Source: an uncultured Flavobacteriaceae bacterium | GTDB taxonomy: Bacteria > Bacteroidota > Bacteroidia > Flavobacteriales > Flavobacteriaceae | Direction: 5' to 3' | Length of the DNA: 60,763 nucleotides | NCBI GenBank assembly: GCA_947498845.1 | Contig: CANMLX010000028.1 | Span: 1 to 60,763 of the forward strand | Shown: positions 51,008 to 60,567 of the stretch, in pieces | How the letters are laid out: every line of letters starts with the position of its first letter | Position numbering within the stretch: position 1 is the stretch's first letter | Notes under the pieces: generated by a model | Seen by the model: only the letters and a program-made list of their open reading frames with translations | Told to the model about the DNA's origin: nothing | Databases searched by the model: none | Made by a program: the position numbers and the translations under genes

Positions 51008-51412
51008 TTAGAACACAGCAACACAAGTGTTATTTTCGCATTTAATACTTGAGGGTTGTTGCGCTAAAGCACAATCTGATACAATACCCCACTTTTTATT
51101 AAAATTGGCTTCTTTTTCGTTATAGGTTTCAACCAAACTTTTTAATTGTTCTTCATTAATAGCTGTTGAATATATAAGATAGCTCCAGGGGCCACCACAA
51201 GGCTTACTTCCAAAAGCTATGAATTTACAGGTTGCGGCTTCGTTACAACGAGATGAATTAGCTAAATTTTCAATCTCAGTTTTTAATGTAGTTAATTGAG
51301 ATAAATCCTCTTCTTTACTGGATATAACATCATCGTTATCTTCGCATTGAAAAGCTACTAGAGAAAAGCACAGCATAGCAAATACCACAAAAACATAAGG
51401 CTTCTTTTTCAT
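51008..51412 (-). CDS. Small Cys-rich exported protein, unknown function
   Basis: 134 aa with a signal peptide (MKKKPYVFVVFAMLCFSLVA) and possible lipobox Cys (VAFQCED). The mature part has six further cysteines (SSRCNEAATCKF, KPCGGPW, SDCALAQQ, IKCENNTC) that could form disulfides. It contains AFGSKPCGGPWSYLIYS, a pattern I associate with small uncharacterised Bacteroidota lipoproteins. It lies 25 bp upstream of the PlsC gene and may start the same transcript. Confidence 0.72.
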   Translation of the reverse strand: MKKKPYVFVVFAMLCFSLVAFQCEDNDDVISSKEEDLSQLTTLKTEIENLANSSRCNEAATCKFIAFGSKPCGGPWSYLIYSTAINEEQLKSLVETYNEKEANFNKKWGIVSDCALAQQPSSIKCENNTCVAVF

Positions 51413-51463
51413 TGTTTTCTTTATTTTAAAGATGAGCGTTCTTTAAAAAGGTTGCGTAACGCC

Positions 51464-51491
51464 ATAAAAAAACCACGATAAATCGTGGTTT
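51464..51491 (-). terminator. Intrinsic terminator of the bacilliredoxin gene
   Basis: AAACCACGAT-aa-ATCGTGGTTT stem with A-tract on the plus strand, giving a T-tract in the minus-strand transcript. It lies about 40 bp past the stop codon at 51533. Confidence 0.85.
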
Positions 51492-51532
51492 AAGTACTTA
51501 ATTTCTTGTGTAATTTTGATAGTTCAAAGATA

Positions 51533-51943
51533 TTAGCAGTGTTCGTTATAAGCGTCTTTTAAGTTTTCTGCAATTAGTTCTGCAGGGCGTCCTTCTATAT
51601 GGTGACGTTCTAACATGTGCACTAATTCTCCATTTTTAAAAAGTGCCATACTTGGTGAACTAGGAGGAAAAGGAATCATATAACCACGTGCTTTATCTAC
51701 AGCTTCTCTATCTACACCTGCAAAAACTGTTACAGTGTGATCTGGCTTTTTATCATTTTGTAAACTCATTTTTGCTCCCGGACGTGCATTAGCTGCAGCA
51801 CAACCACAAACCGAATTTACCACCACCAATGTAGTGCCTTCTTTTGCTATGGCAACTTCAACGGCTTCTGCAGTTTGTAATTCTTCAAAACCTACATTGG
51901 TTAAATCCTCACGCATTGGTTTTACTAATTCTGCTGGATACAT
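51533..51943 (-). CDS. BrxA/BrxB-family bacilliredoxin
   Basis: 136 aa of the UPF0403/YphP group. The CGC redox motif is in VVNSVCGCAAANARPGAK (C46 and C48). Other conserved parts are AGVDREAVDKARGY, PFPPSSPSMALFKNGE and HHIEGRPAELIAENL. These proteins reduce mixed disulfides formed with bacillithiol, so a bacillithiol-dependent thiol system is suggested. It is monocistronic: a TATCTTTG box lies upstream (complement of 51980-51987) and a terminator follows. Confidence 0.95.
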   Translation of the reverse strand: MYPAELVKPMREDLTNVGFEELQTAEAVEVAIAKEGTTLVVVNSVCGCAAANARPGAKMSLQNDKKPDHTVTVFAGVDREAVDKARGYMIPFPPSSPSMALFKNGELVHMLERHHIEGRPAELIAENLKDAYNEHC

Positions 51944-51979
51944 ATATTTTAAATTTTATTAATTAACAATTTTAGACTG

Positions 51980-51987
51980 CAAAGATA
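51980..51987 (-). promoter_or_regulatory. -7 promoter box of the bacilliredoxin gene
   Basis: The minus strand reads TATCTTTG, matching TAnnTTTG, 36 bp before the start codon. Confidence 0.55.
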
Positions 51988-52110
51988 TTAAATGTGTAAC
52001 AAAATGGTCACGCAATCAACTAACAAATATTATATTTACGCTCATTTTTATTAGTAAAACTCTATTTTGAAAAATTGCACAGCAATGCATTCAAAATAGT
52101 AAGTTGAACT

Positions 52111-52174
52111 AATCCCGCCATTTGTGCTGAATTTATTTCAGTATCTAGCGGGATTTAAGGTTGAATACCTTAAA
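52111..52174. repeat. Nested stem-loops upstream of the TerB-DnaJ gene
   Basis: AATCCCGC (52111) pairs with GCGGGATT (52148-52155), enclosing an inner stem-loop GCTGAA-ttta-TTTCAG. It is followed by TTTAAGGT-tgaat-ACCTTAAA (52154-52174). The outer stem resembles the TCCCGCA palindromes in the tRNA array. The 330-bp interval between genes (51944-52273) holds nothing else that I see except a TAGGTTTG box at 52238-52245. Confidence 0.7.
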
Positions 52175-52237
52175 TTAAACAGGTGAGCATGGACCTACTC
52201 AATATAGTTTCTTCTTTTAAAAGAACAATTTTATATG

Positions 52238-52245
52238 TAGGTTTG
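52238..52245 (+). promoter_or_regulatory. -7 promoter box of the TerB-DnaJ gene
   Basis: TAGGTTTG matches TAnnTTTG, 28 bp before the start codon. Confidence 0.5.
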
Positions 52246-52273
52246 GTCTAAACTTAAATTTATAACTTACAAT

Positions 52274-53062
52274 ATGAGTGTTTCAAAATGGATAGGTGGC
52301 GCTTTAGGATGGTCTTTTGGAGGACCAATAGGTGCTATAATTGGTGTTGCATTAGGTAGCATGGTAGATTCTATGATAAAAGGTAACGAGACCCCTTTTT
52401 TAGGTCAAGGCGATTATAATAAGCGAAAAAGCAAAAAAACGCGTACAAAAACTAGACAAACCAAACAACGCCCACAAACACAATCGGGCGATTTTGAAGT
52501 GAGTCTTTTAATTTTAGCGTCTATAGTTATAAAGGCAGACGGTGTGCAAGACCAACGTGAGCTGGATTATGTGCGTGAACAGTTTACCAATATGTACGGT
52601 AAAGAACGTGCTAACAATGCATTTAAATTGTTTAAAAACATAAATAAACAAAAAAACATTTCCAAACGCCAAGTGTGTTTACAAATAAAACAAATGATGG
52701 ATCACCCATCACGTTTACAATTGGTGCATTTCTTATTTGGCGTAGCTAAAGCAGATGGTATGGTAACTCAGGATGAAGAGCGCCAAATTTTCACTATGTC
52801 GGGCTATTTAGGGATTAGTTCTAAAGATTACGAAAGCATTAAATCGATGTTCTTTAATAGCAGTGATAATGCTTATCGAATTTTAGAAATAAGTAAAGGT
52901 GCTTCTGTAGACGATATAAAACGCGCCTACCGAAAAATGGCAAAAAAATACCATCCAGACCGTGTACAGCATTTAGGTAAAGAACACCAAAAAGGTGCCG
53001 AAGATAAGTTTAGGCAAGTACAAGAGGCTTATGAGCTGTTGCAGGAGGAGCTTGGGTTTTAG
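52274..53062 (+). CDS. TerB-domain and J-domain co-chaperone (DjlA-like)
   Basis: 262 aa. A Gly-rich N-terminal segment ([20 protein letters not shown], glycine-zipper-like and possibly membrane-inserting), a basic linker, a TerB domain (about 70-190: [37 protein letters not shown]), and a C-terminal J domain with HPD in [12 protein letters not shown]. The layout matches DjlA, a membrane-associated partner of DnaK. The J domain ends the protein, as in DjlA. It is the second TerB-type protein in the window. Confidence 0.93.
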   Translation: MSVSKWIGGALGWSFGGPIGAIIGVALGSMVDSMIKGNETPFLGQGDYNKRKSKKTRTKTRQTKQRPQTQSGDFEVSLLILASIVIKADGVQDQRELDYVREQFTNMYGKERANNAFKLFKNINKQKNISKRQVCLQIKQMMDHPSRLQLVHFLFGVAKADGMVTQDEERQIFTMSGYLGISSKDYESIKSMFFNSSDNAYRILEISKGASVDDIKRAYRKMAKKYHPDRVQHLGKEHQKGAEDKFRQVQEAYELLQEELGF

Positions 53063-53160
53063 AAGATATATTAACTTTAGACTTGAAAATTTTCTAATAA
53101 TTTTTCCATTTATGTAGGAGACCTTTTTACAATTTGACCATAAAGTAAGAAACACGTTTT

Positions 53161-53700
53161 ATGAACGATAAAAAAATCTTAGAACTTTTCAAGCAAGGTC
53201 AACGCGAAAAGGCTTTTAGCAAGTTATATGCATTATATCCAAAAATAGAACGGCTTGTGCTTTCTAAAGGAGGACAAAAACAAGATGCCTCCGATGTTTT
53301 CCAGGAGGCATTAATTATTTTAAATAGAAATCTGGAAAAGTCAGATTTTAAACTTACATCTTCATTCTACACCTATCTATATTCAGTTTCCAGATTTATT
53401 TGGAAGGATGTCCAAAAGACATTTTCAAAACAGGAACTTCATGGTTTAAATGGTACGGAAGTAGATCTTTTTCATAAAGTTTTAGAAGAAAAGCAATACC
53501 AACTTGCAGAACATGCATTTCTCGAATTAGGAAAGCGATGTCAGGAATTATTGCAACTGTTTTACGTTAAGGCCTTGTCTTTTAAACAGATTGCCTTAAA
53601 AATGCAGTTTAAGTCCGAAAAAATTGCTAAAAACCAAAAGTACAAGTGTTTGGTAAAAGTAAAGGATATCTATAATACTAAAAAGGCAGTTCAATCTTAA
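53161..53700 (+). CDS. ECF-type RNA polymerase sigma factor
   Basis: 179 aa. Region 2 is recognisable by GQREKAFSKLYALYPKIERL, DASDVFQEALIILNRNL and FYTYLYSVSRFIWKD; region 4 by GKRCQELLQLFYVKALSFKQ and the helix-turn-helix IALKMQFKSEKIAKNQKYKC. It directs transcription of a set of genes under an extracytoplasmic signal. It ends 10 bp before a membrane protein gene that looks like its anti-sigma partner, here broken by a frameshift. A possible -7 box (tacaatttg, with one extra spacer base) lies about 30 bp upstream. Confidence 0.9.
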   Translation: MNDKKILELFKQGQREKAFSKLYALYPKIERLVLSKGGQKQDASDVFQEALIILNRNLEKSDFKLTSSFYTYLYSVSRFIWKDVQKTFSKQELHGLNGTEVDLFHKVLEEKQYQLAEHAFLELGKRCQELLQLFYVKALSFKQIALKMQFKSEKIAKNQKYKCLVKVKDIYNTKKAVQS

Positions 53701-53710
53701 TTCGGGCATC

Positions 53711-56646
53711 ATGGAAAACCACATTGAAACTATAGCCTTGATTAATAGTTATTTAAATAATAGGCTCTCAGGAAAAGCATTAGAAGATTTTAAAACTAGA
53801 TTGAAAACAGATGCTGAATTTCGAGCACTTTACAAGGAACACTTAACGGTATTAGAGGGTATTAAAAGATATCAATTAAAAGCTGAAATAAAAATAGCAA
53901 AACAACACTATTTAAGAACCAAGTGGTTAAACTATTTTGGTTTAGGAAGTCTAATTTTAGTCATCACAGTAGTATGTTTTTACTTTTTTAATACTGAAGA
54001 AAACGTACTTAAGAGTAAACTGAATTTTGAAGCCGATTTTAAGCAAGAAATTAAAGTAGGTTTTGATAGTATTATTGAGGTAAAAGGAAAAAAAGGGACA
54101 GTACTACGATTTAATCCTGAAGATTTAGATACTGCATCAACAGATAGTTTAACCATTGAATTAATAGAGCTTACCACAAAACAAGATTTGCTATTAGCTA
54201 ATGCGCAAACTCTATCGAAAGGCAAATGGCTCATTTCTGGCGGTGCTTTTAAAATTGCTATAAAACAAGGGAGCAAAACACTTAATTTAAAAGAAGGCAA
54301 AACGATTGATGTTAGGTTTCCTAAAAATACAGATGAAAGTAATATGGCTTTATTTTATGGTAAGCGAAATAAGGTTGGAGACATTGAGTGGGAGAAAACC
54401 AATATAGTATTGAGACAAAATCCGTTTGTAATTCTTTTTAAGGAAGGATTTGTTATTGATACAACCATAACAAGTAGATATGGAGGTGTTGAAACTTTTA
54501 AAAGTATTTATGTGGTTGATACTTTAGGCATTGTGAGTAAAGGCCAATTAAAAGAAAGTTATCCAAAGATTAATTTGTTTGATAAATACACTGATACTAT
54601 AAAAATTAAACAAGAATATGTTAAAATTATTGATGATAAGTATGATTGTGATTTTAATTGGTTGCGCAGAGGTAAAACCTTCAAAGTTAGAAATCTAGAT
54701 TCTTTGTATTATAAAAAAGAGATAATTGTTGATTCTATTTTAATTGATTTAGATACTAATTTTGTATCAGAATGCAGAGAGATAATAGGAGAAATGACTA
54801 AGCAAATTAAAAAGAATGAGTTAAAAGACTCAAGCAAAATTTCAAAACAAGACTATAAAAAATTTAGAAAAGAATATTTAGGCCGTAGTAAAGAAGTAGA
54901 AAAAATAAAAAATAAGATATCTGCATTAACTTACAGGACAACTCAACTATCCAAACTAGGCTGGATAAATATTGACAAATTTGCTAATGATGAAGCAAAA
55001 GTTAACGTAAAGTTAGATTTTAACATCAATACAACATACAAAAAGCTTTATCTGGTAGATCAAAAAAACAATACCGTACTTAATGTGTATGATAACGACA
55101 TAGATTTACCTGTAGACAGGGCTTTTTATATTATCGCCATTGGAGCAAAAGGAAAGGAAATTTACGGGTTTAAAAGATCAGTTAGATTTAGTAAAAACGG
55201 AACACTTGATGTAGATTTTAAGAGGATACAGGGATCTCAGATAAAGACGTTTTTAACCTTACCAAAATCGGATAAAAATATTAAGAGAAAAGCAACCAAA
55301 GTTGAAGAAAAATTAGATGCTGGTTCTAATATTAGTAATTCGCAATCCCAAACTAAGCCTAATAAAAAGAAATTAGCTTTATCAAATACAAACAACCTGT
55401 TTTTAAGCTTACTAAAACACCTCAAATTTTCAAAGTTAATACCCAAAAAGATACTACTATAGTCTGTAAGGGAGGCACAAAAATTATTGTAAAAGCAAAC
55501 TCTTTTATAGATAAAATGGATAAAGAGATAACTGGAACTATAGCTTTAAGTGTGGCAGAATATTATAAGACTTCAGATATATTACTGGCAAATTTAACTA
55601 CACAGTCCAATGGTAAGCTCCTGGAAACAGGAGGCATGCTGTATGTTAAAGCTAAAAAAGGTGAAAAAACTTTAAAATTAAAATCTAATACATCTGTCGA
55701 AATTGCTTTCCCAAAAAAAGGAAAAAAGCAGAGCATGAAATTATTTTCTGGAGCATGGAAAGACGACACTATAAATTGGGTGCTTCAAAATAACGATTAT
55801 GATTCAGAAATTATAGATACAAATCATATAGAAAGTGATCCAGAGGAAATACAGGTGCCATTAAATGTTATTGAAACAGTTCCTGTATATCCAGGGTGTG
55901 AAAATCTAGATAGAACGCAAAGTATAAAATGCTTAAGTGATGCCATTAAGAAGTTTATTAACCAAAAATTTAATACAGAAATAATAGAAACATTTGGTTT
56001 ATCAGGTAAATATAAAATTACCTCTACCTTCAAAATAAATCAAAATGGAGATATTGTTTCAATTAAATCGAGATCAATTCATCCAGAATTAGAGCAGGAA
56101 GCCAATAGAGTAATAGCACTGTTGCCTAAAATGAAACCTGGGATTCAAGGGGGTAAAGCTGTTTCTGTACCCTATTCACTTCCTATTACTTTTCAAACGG
56201 AAGGTAGTTGGTCTAAAGATAAGTTGTTAACGAAACAAAAGTTAGAAAAAAAGATAAGTGATAAGGATAGCGATTTAAAAACATCAGATATCACTAATTA
56301 TATTTTGAGAAGTTCAAGGTTAGGGTGGATTAATTGTGATCGATTTTTGAATCGTAGTAGTATTCGTTATAAGGTTAATGTTAAGAATAGTGAAGGTACT
56401 AGGATAAATATGGTTTTTAAATCGATTAGTTCGGTTATTCCAAGTAGGAAAGGCGATAAAATATTTGACTTTAATATGGTACCTAACAATGAAAAAATAG
56501 CGCTTATAGCCATAAAAAAAGATGGTGATAGATTGTATTTTGATATTGTAGAAACCACCACAAAAGAAAATCCAAATATTGAATTCAATTTTAAGGCAGT
56601 AAGTTTAGCAGAACTAAAAAAGCAATTGAAAAAATTGGATGATTAA
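53711..56646 (+). pseudogene. Membrane anti-sigma-like protein with two extracellular modules and a TonB C-terminal domain, split by a frameshift
   Basis: Reads as 583 aa (53711-55462), then continues in another frame to 56646 (376 aa from the ATG at 55516). A one-base loss in an A run (55364-55368) would explain it: adding one A gives PNKKEISFIKYKQPVFKLTK and then DTTIVCKGGTKIIVKANSF, which continues the second module without a break. Joined length is about 978 aa. N-terminal 70 residues are cytosolic, one membrane helix (WLNYFGLGSLILVITVVCFY) follows, then module 1 (KGKKGTVLRFNPEDL ... KLGWINIDKF), module 2 with the same layout (... RLGWINCDRF), and inside module 2 a TonB_C-like segment (VPVYPGCENLDRTQSIKCL ... 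ELEQEANRVIALLPKMKPG). Alternatively the site is a programmed -1 shift (T-AAA-AAG) or a sequencing error. Follows the ECF sigma gene by 10 bp. Confidence 0.8.
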
Positions 56647-56656
56647 TAGTTATATA

Positions 56657-57193
56657 CTAAGACAATACCTTAATCTTAGAAAACACATCCCAAACCACCA
56701 CGCCACAACTTACAGAAATATTTAAAGAGTGTTTGGTACCAAATTGTGGGATTTCAATAACAGTGTCGCTATGGTTTATCACGTCTTGATCGACCCCTTT
56801 AACCTCATTGCCAAATACTAAAGCATATTTAGTGTCAGGTTGCACAGTAAAGTTGTTGAGCATTGTCGCATTTTGGGCTTGTTCGATAGCGCATATAGTA
56901 ACATTATTATCTTTAAGTTTTTTAACAAGGTCTAATGTGTTTTCAATATATTCCCAAGATACAGTGTCTGTGCTTCCCAAGGCAGTTTTATGAATGTCTT
57001 TATTTGGTGGCGTAGCAGTGATCCCACACAAGTAAATTTTTTCAATTAAAAACGCATCACTAGTTCTAAATACAGAGCCTATATTGTTTAAGCTTCTTAT
57101 ATTATCCAGTACAATAATAATGGGTGTTTTTTTAGCTTCTTTAAAAGCATCTACACTTAATCTATCTAGTTCACTGTTTTTTAATTTACGCAT
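56657..57193 (-). CDS. SpoU/TrmH-family RNA 2'-O-methyltransferase
   Basis: 178 aa, SPOUT knotted fold. Motif 1 is LDNIRSLNNIGSVFRTSDAF, motif 2 is YALVFGNEVKGV, and motif 3 is IPQFGTKHSLNISVSCGVVV, which binds S-adenosylmethionine. It lacks the extra N-terminal substrate-binding domain of TrmH-like rRNA enzymes and so resembles short tRNA methyltransferases. The ATG at 57193 (MRKLKNSEL) is preferred; the frame upstream opens only at a TTG seven codons earlier. It converges on the end of the sigma-linked gene, with 10 bp between the stops. Confidence 0.93.
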   Translation of the reverse strand: MRKLKNSELDRLSVDAFKEAKKTPIIIVLDNIRSLNNIGSVFRTSDAFLIEKIYLCGITATPPNKDIHKTALGSTDTVSWEYIENTLDLVKKLKDNNVTICAIEQAQNATMLNNFTVQPDTKYALVFGNEVKGVDQDVINHSDTVIEIPQFGTKHSLNISVSCGVVVWDVFSKIKVLS

Positions 57194-57245
57194 TTTAATT
57201 TTTGTTGGTCTCAAATTATGTGTTTTAGTGTCTTTTGCTTTGGTT

Positions 57246-57359
57246 TTTAAAAACTTTTGACACGAATTACACGAATCTACACGGATTTGATTTTGTATGT
57301 CACTTTGTAGACTTCCAATATGCGAACTAAACCATAGACTTACAGTCTATGGTTTAGTT
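57246..57359 (-). repeat. 113-bp dispersed repeat, copy 2 (inverted)
   Basis: Complement of the copy at 25710-25822. It includes the palindrome CCATAGACT-tac-AGTCTATGG and the tail ggattcgtgtaattcgtgtc-type sequence ending in aaaagttttt. It lies in the 392-bp gap between trmH-like and mutS. Next to it is gtcatgttgagcgcagcagt (57390-57409), a relative of the inner element's gagcgcagtcgaa motif. Nothing else is seen in the gap. Confidence 0.85.
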
Positions 57360-57585
57360 ACTCTATAGAGGAAATCTCTATATTAGTGTCATGTTGAGCG
57401 CAGCAGTTGAAGCATCTTTTTGTATTAAGAAGCCTTACTTCATTCTTAAATGACACAATATTATTGTTGACATCTCTTAGTAATTGTAAATAACTTGCCA
57501 TATATCTGTTTCAAAAAAAAACAAAATAATACTACTTTAGCGTACTACAATAGTCGCAAAATTAACGTAATTAATCCACTTTCAC

Positions 57586-60198
57586 TTGGCAAAAAAATCA
57601 AAAAAAGAAACCCCGTTAATGAAACAATACAATGCTATTAAAGCTAAGTATCCTGATGCGTTGTTATTGTTTAGAGTAGGTGATTTTTATGAAACTTTTG
57701 GGGAAGATGCAGTTAAAACCGCAGGTATTTTAGGCATTATTTTAACCAAAAGAGGTGCTGGTAGCGAAAGCGAAACCGAACTGGCAGGATTCCCTCACCA
57801 TTCCTTAAATACATATCTGCCAAAGTTAGTAAAAGCAGGTGAGCGTGTTGCGATTTGCGATCAACTAGAAGACCCAAAGCAAACAAAAACTATTGTTAAG
57901 CGTGGTGTTACCGAGTTAGTAACGCCTGGAGTAGCACTCAACGATGAGGTGCTAACCTCAAAATCCAATAACTTTTTATGCTCGGTTTATTTCGATAAAA
58001 AATATATTGGTGTTTCGTTTTTAGATATCTCTACAGGAGAATTTTTAACCTCTCAAGGAAATGCAGAGTATATTGATAAATTACTCCAGAATTTTAACCC
58101 AAGTGAAGTACTAGTCTCTAAACAAAAAAGAGCGTTGTTTACAGATACTTTTGGACAAGACTTTCACACCTTTTATTTAGAAGATTGGGTCTATCAAACC
58201 GATTATGCTCATGAAACCTTAATAAAACATTTTGACACTAAAACACTTAAAGGTTTTGGTATTGAAGATTTGTACGAAGGTATTATAGCCTCTGGGTCTA
58301 TACTTCATTATTTAGCCGAAACACAACATGTTAAATTACAACACATTACTTCCATTTCACGCATTGCAGAAGATAATTATGTGTGGATGGATAAGTTTAC
58401 TATTAGAAACTTAGAGTTGTATAACTCTACCAATACTAATGCTGTCACGCTTATTAGCGTGATCGATAAAACCATTTCTCCTATGGGAGGGCGTTTGTTA
58501 AAACGCTGGTTAGCATTGCCTCTAAAAAATAGTGAGAAAATTAACAGGCGTCATGAGGTAGTTGATTTTTTAACGAAACATGAAGAAACACATCAAAGCA
58601 CTCAAAATCACATAAAATGTATTGGAGATTTAGAGCGTTTAATTTCTAAAACAGCCACGGGTAAAATTAATCCGCGTGAGGTCATTCAGCTTAAAAACTC
58701 TTTGGATGCTATTGTACCTATTAAAGCATTAGCATTAGATTGTGATAACGAATCACTACGAATTATAGGTGACAATTTACATAGTTGTGATATTCTAAGA
58801 GAAAAAATAAAGGAAACACTAAACGAAGATGCCCCTGTAAATGTTTTAAAAGGCAATACGATTGCTTCTGGTTTTTCTAAAGAGCTAGATGAGCTAAGAG
58901 GTTTATCCAAATCCGGTAAAGACTATCTTGATAATATGCTGGCGCGAGAAAGTGAACGCACAGGTATTACATCGCTAAAAATTGCTTCTAACAACGTATT
59001 TGGATACTATATAGAGGTCCGCAATACGCATAAAGATAAGGTTCCAGAAAGTTGGATAAGAAAGCAAACACTAGTAAATGCAGAGCGTTATATTACAGAG
59101 GAACTCAAAGAATACGAAGCCAAAATTTTAGGCGCTGAAGATAAAATTCAAGCCATAGAACAGCAATTATTTGCAGATTTAGTGATTTGGATGAATGAGT
59201 TTATTAAATCTGTACAGCAAAATGCATATTTAATTGGTCAATTAGACTGCCTATGTGGTTTTGCACAATTAGCCAAACTTAACAATTATGTATATCCTGT
59301 AATAGACATGTCTTTTGATTTAGATATTAAAGATGGTCGTCACCCGGTAATAGAAAAGCAACTGCCTTTGGGAGAAGCTTACATAACCAATGATGTGTTT
59401 TTAGACAGAAGCGCACAGCAGGTGATTATGATTACAGGTCCTAACATGTCTGGTAAGTCTGCTATATTAAGGCAAACTGCTTTAATTGTATTAATGGCTC
59501 AAATAGGAAGTTTCGTGCCAGCAACATCGGCAAGAATAGGTTTGGTCGATAAAATTTTTACTAGAGTTGGGGCTAGCGATAATATTTCGATGGGCGAATC
59601 TACATTTATGGTTGAAATGAATGAAACAGCCTCTATTTTAAATAATATTTCTGATAGAAGCTTGGTATTGCTAGATGAAATTGGTCGTGGTACAAGTACC
59701 TACGATGGTATTTCTATAGCTTGGGCGATTAGCGAATACTTACATGAACACCCTGCAAAACCAAAAACTTTATTTGCGACACATTATCATGAGCTCAATG
59801 AAATGAGTGAAACCTTTAAGCGTATTAAAAACTTTAATGTTTCTGTAAAAGAGTTAAAAGATAACGTATTGTTTTTAAGGAAACTGGTAGAAGGTGGTAG
59901 TGCTCATAGTTTTGGGATTCATGTTGCAAAAATGGCAGGTATGCCGCAACAAGTGATACATCGTGCCAATAAAATTTTAAAAAAGCTGGAGAAGTCACAC
60001 TCAAGTGAAGAGCTTACCGATAAGGTAAAAACATTGCATGACGATATGCAACTTAGCTTTTTTAATCTGGACGACCCGCTTTTAGAAAACATTAAAGAAG
60101 AAATATTAGAAACCGATATCGATACACTTACACCAGTAGAGGCATTAATGAAGCTGAATGAAATTAAGCGAATGCTAGTTAAGAAAAAGCGTGCTTAA
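57586..60198 (+). CDS. mutS: DNA mismatch repair ATPase MutS
   Basis: 870 aa, MutS1 type. Mismatch-reading F-Y-E is at residues 34-36 in [12 protein letters not shown], followed by connector and lever/clamp domains ([19 protein letters not shown]), and the ATPase with Walker [16 protein letters not shown] near 617, the loop [16 protein letters not shown], Walker [17 protein letters not shown] near 696 and switch His in [13 protein letters not shown]-terminal helical region follows. The start codon is TTG at 57586. It recognises base mismatches and small loops; with mfd it gives two DNA-repair genes in this window. It is complete. Confidence 0.98.
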   Translation: MAKKSKKETPLMKQYNAIKAKYPDALLLFRVGDFYETFGEDAVKTAGILGIILTKRGAGSESETELAGFPHHSLNTYLPKLVKAGERVAICDQLEDPKQTKTIVKRGVTELVTPGVALNDEVLTSKSNNFLCSVYFDKKYIGVSFLDISTGEFLTSQGNAEYIDKLLQNFNPSEVLVSKQKRALFTDTFGQDFHTFYLEDWVYQTDYAHETLIKHFDTKTLKGFGIEDLYEGIIASGSILHYLAETQHVKLQHITSISRIAEDNYVWMDKFTIRNLELYNSTNTNAVTLISVIDKTISPMGGRLLKRWLALPLKNSEKINRRHEVVDFLTKHEETHQSTQNHIKCIGDLERLISKTATGKINPREVIQLKNSLDAIVPIKALALDCDNESLRIIGDNLHSCDILREKIKETLNEDAPVNVLKGNTIASGFSKELDELRGLSKSGKDYLDNMLARESERTGITSLKIASNNVFGYYIEVRNTHKDKVPESWIRKQTLVNAERYITEELKEYEAKILGAEDKIQAIEQQLFADLVIWMNEFIKSVQQNAYLIGQLDCLCGFAQLAKLNNYVYPVIDMSFDLDIKDGRHPVIEKQLPLGEAYITNDVFLDRSAQQVIMITGPNMSGKSAILRQTALIVLMAQIGSFVPATSARIGLVDKIFTRVGASDNISMGESTFMVEMNETASILNNISDRSLVLLDEIGRGTSTYDGISIAWAISEYLHEHPAKPKTLFATHYHELNEMSETFKRIKNFNVSVKELKDNVLFLRKLVEGGSAHSFGIHVAKMAGMPQQVIHRANKILKKLEKSHSSEELTDKVKTLHDDMQLSFFNLDDPLLENIKEEILETDIDTLTPVEALMKLNEIKRMLVKKKRA

Positions 60199-60261
60199 CA
60201 GCATTTCTCAAGTAAAACTACTCCGAGAATAAAATATTTTTCATTTATTTTTAGAAAAGGC

Positions 60262-60291
60262 TTTGCAATTCCTAGAAATATTTTAAATTTG
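60262..60291 (+). promoter_or_regulatory. Promoter of the tRNA-Gly/tRNA-Leu unit
   Basis: TTTG at 60262-60265 and TAAATTTG at 60284-60291, with 18 bp between. Excellent match to the Bacteroidota consensus. A CTTACC-gca-GGTAAG palindrome sits within the leader (60320-60334), before tRNA-Gly. Confidence 0.85.
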
Positions 60292-60315
60292 CATCCGCAA
60301 TCGGGAGATTGTTAG

Positions 60316-60334
60316 CCTGCTTACCGCAGGTAAG
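60316..60334. repeat. Small GC-rich palindrome in the tRNA leader
   Basis: CCTGC-ttacc-GCAGG (60316-60330) overlaps CTTACC-gca-GGTAAG (60320-60334). It resembles the in-frame palindrome of mfd in its CCTGC opening and lies between promoter and tRNA-Gly. Confidence 0.6.
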
Positions 60335-60349
60335 TTCATATAAAAGACT

Positions 60350-60421
60350 GCGAAAGTAGCTCAGGGGTAGAGCATCACCTTGCCAAGGTGGGGGTCGCGG
60401 GTTCAAATCCCGTCTTTCGCT
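60350..60421 (+). tRNA. tRNA-Gly (anticodon GCC)
   Basis: Acceptor GCGAAAG/CTTTCGC, D arm with GCTC, anticodon loop TTGCCAA, T loop GTTCAAATC, discriminator T. CCA is not encoded. First of two tRNAs in one transcript. Confidence 0.96.
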
Positions 60422-60447
60422 CTGAGACTATATTAAAACATACCAAT

Positions 60448-60531
60448 GCTGAAGTGGTGGAATTGGTAGACACGTTGGACTTAAAATCCAATGGCCCTTG
60501 GGTCGTGCGGGTTCAAGTCCCGCCTTCAGTA
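60448..60531 (+). tRNA. tRNA-Leu (anticodon TAA)
   Basis: Acceptor GCTGAAG/CTTCAGT (one G-U pair), anticodon stem TTGGA/TCCAA with loop CTTAAAA, a long variable arm as usual for leucine tRNAs, and T loop GTTCAAGTC. Discriminator A. Follows tRNA-Gly by 26 bp. Confidence 0.96.
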
Positions 60532-60538
60532 CAGATGA

Positions 60539-60567
60539 AAGCCAGAACGAGAGTTCTGGCTTTTTTG
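60539..60567 (+). terminator. Terminator of the tRNA-Gly/tRNA-Leu unit
   Basis: AAGCCAGAAC-gaga-GTTCTGGCTT followed by T4, immediately past tRNA-Leu. The remaining 196 bp of the window hold no feature I can support. Confidence 0.92.

Noticed and set aside
53980..54300. Minus-strand open frame of 106 aa inside the sigma-linked gene
   Set aside because: It is a shadow of the plus-strand coding frame and has no recognisable protein character.
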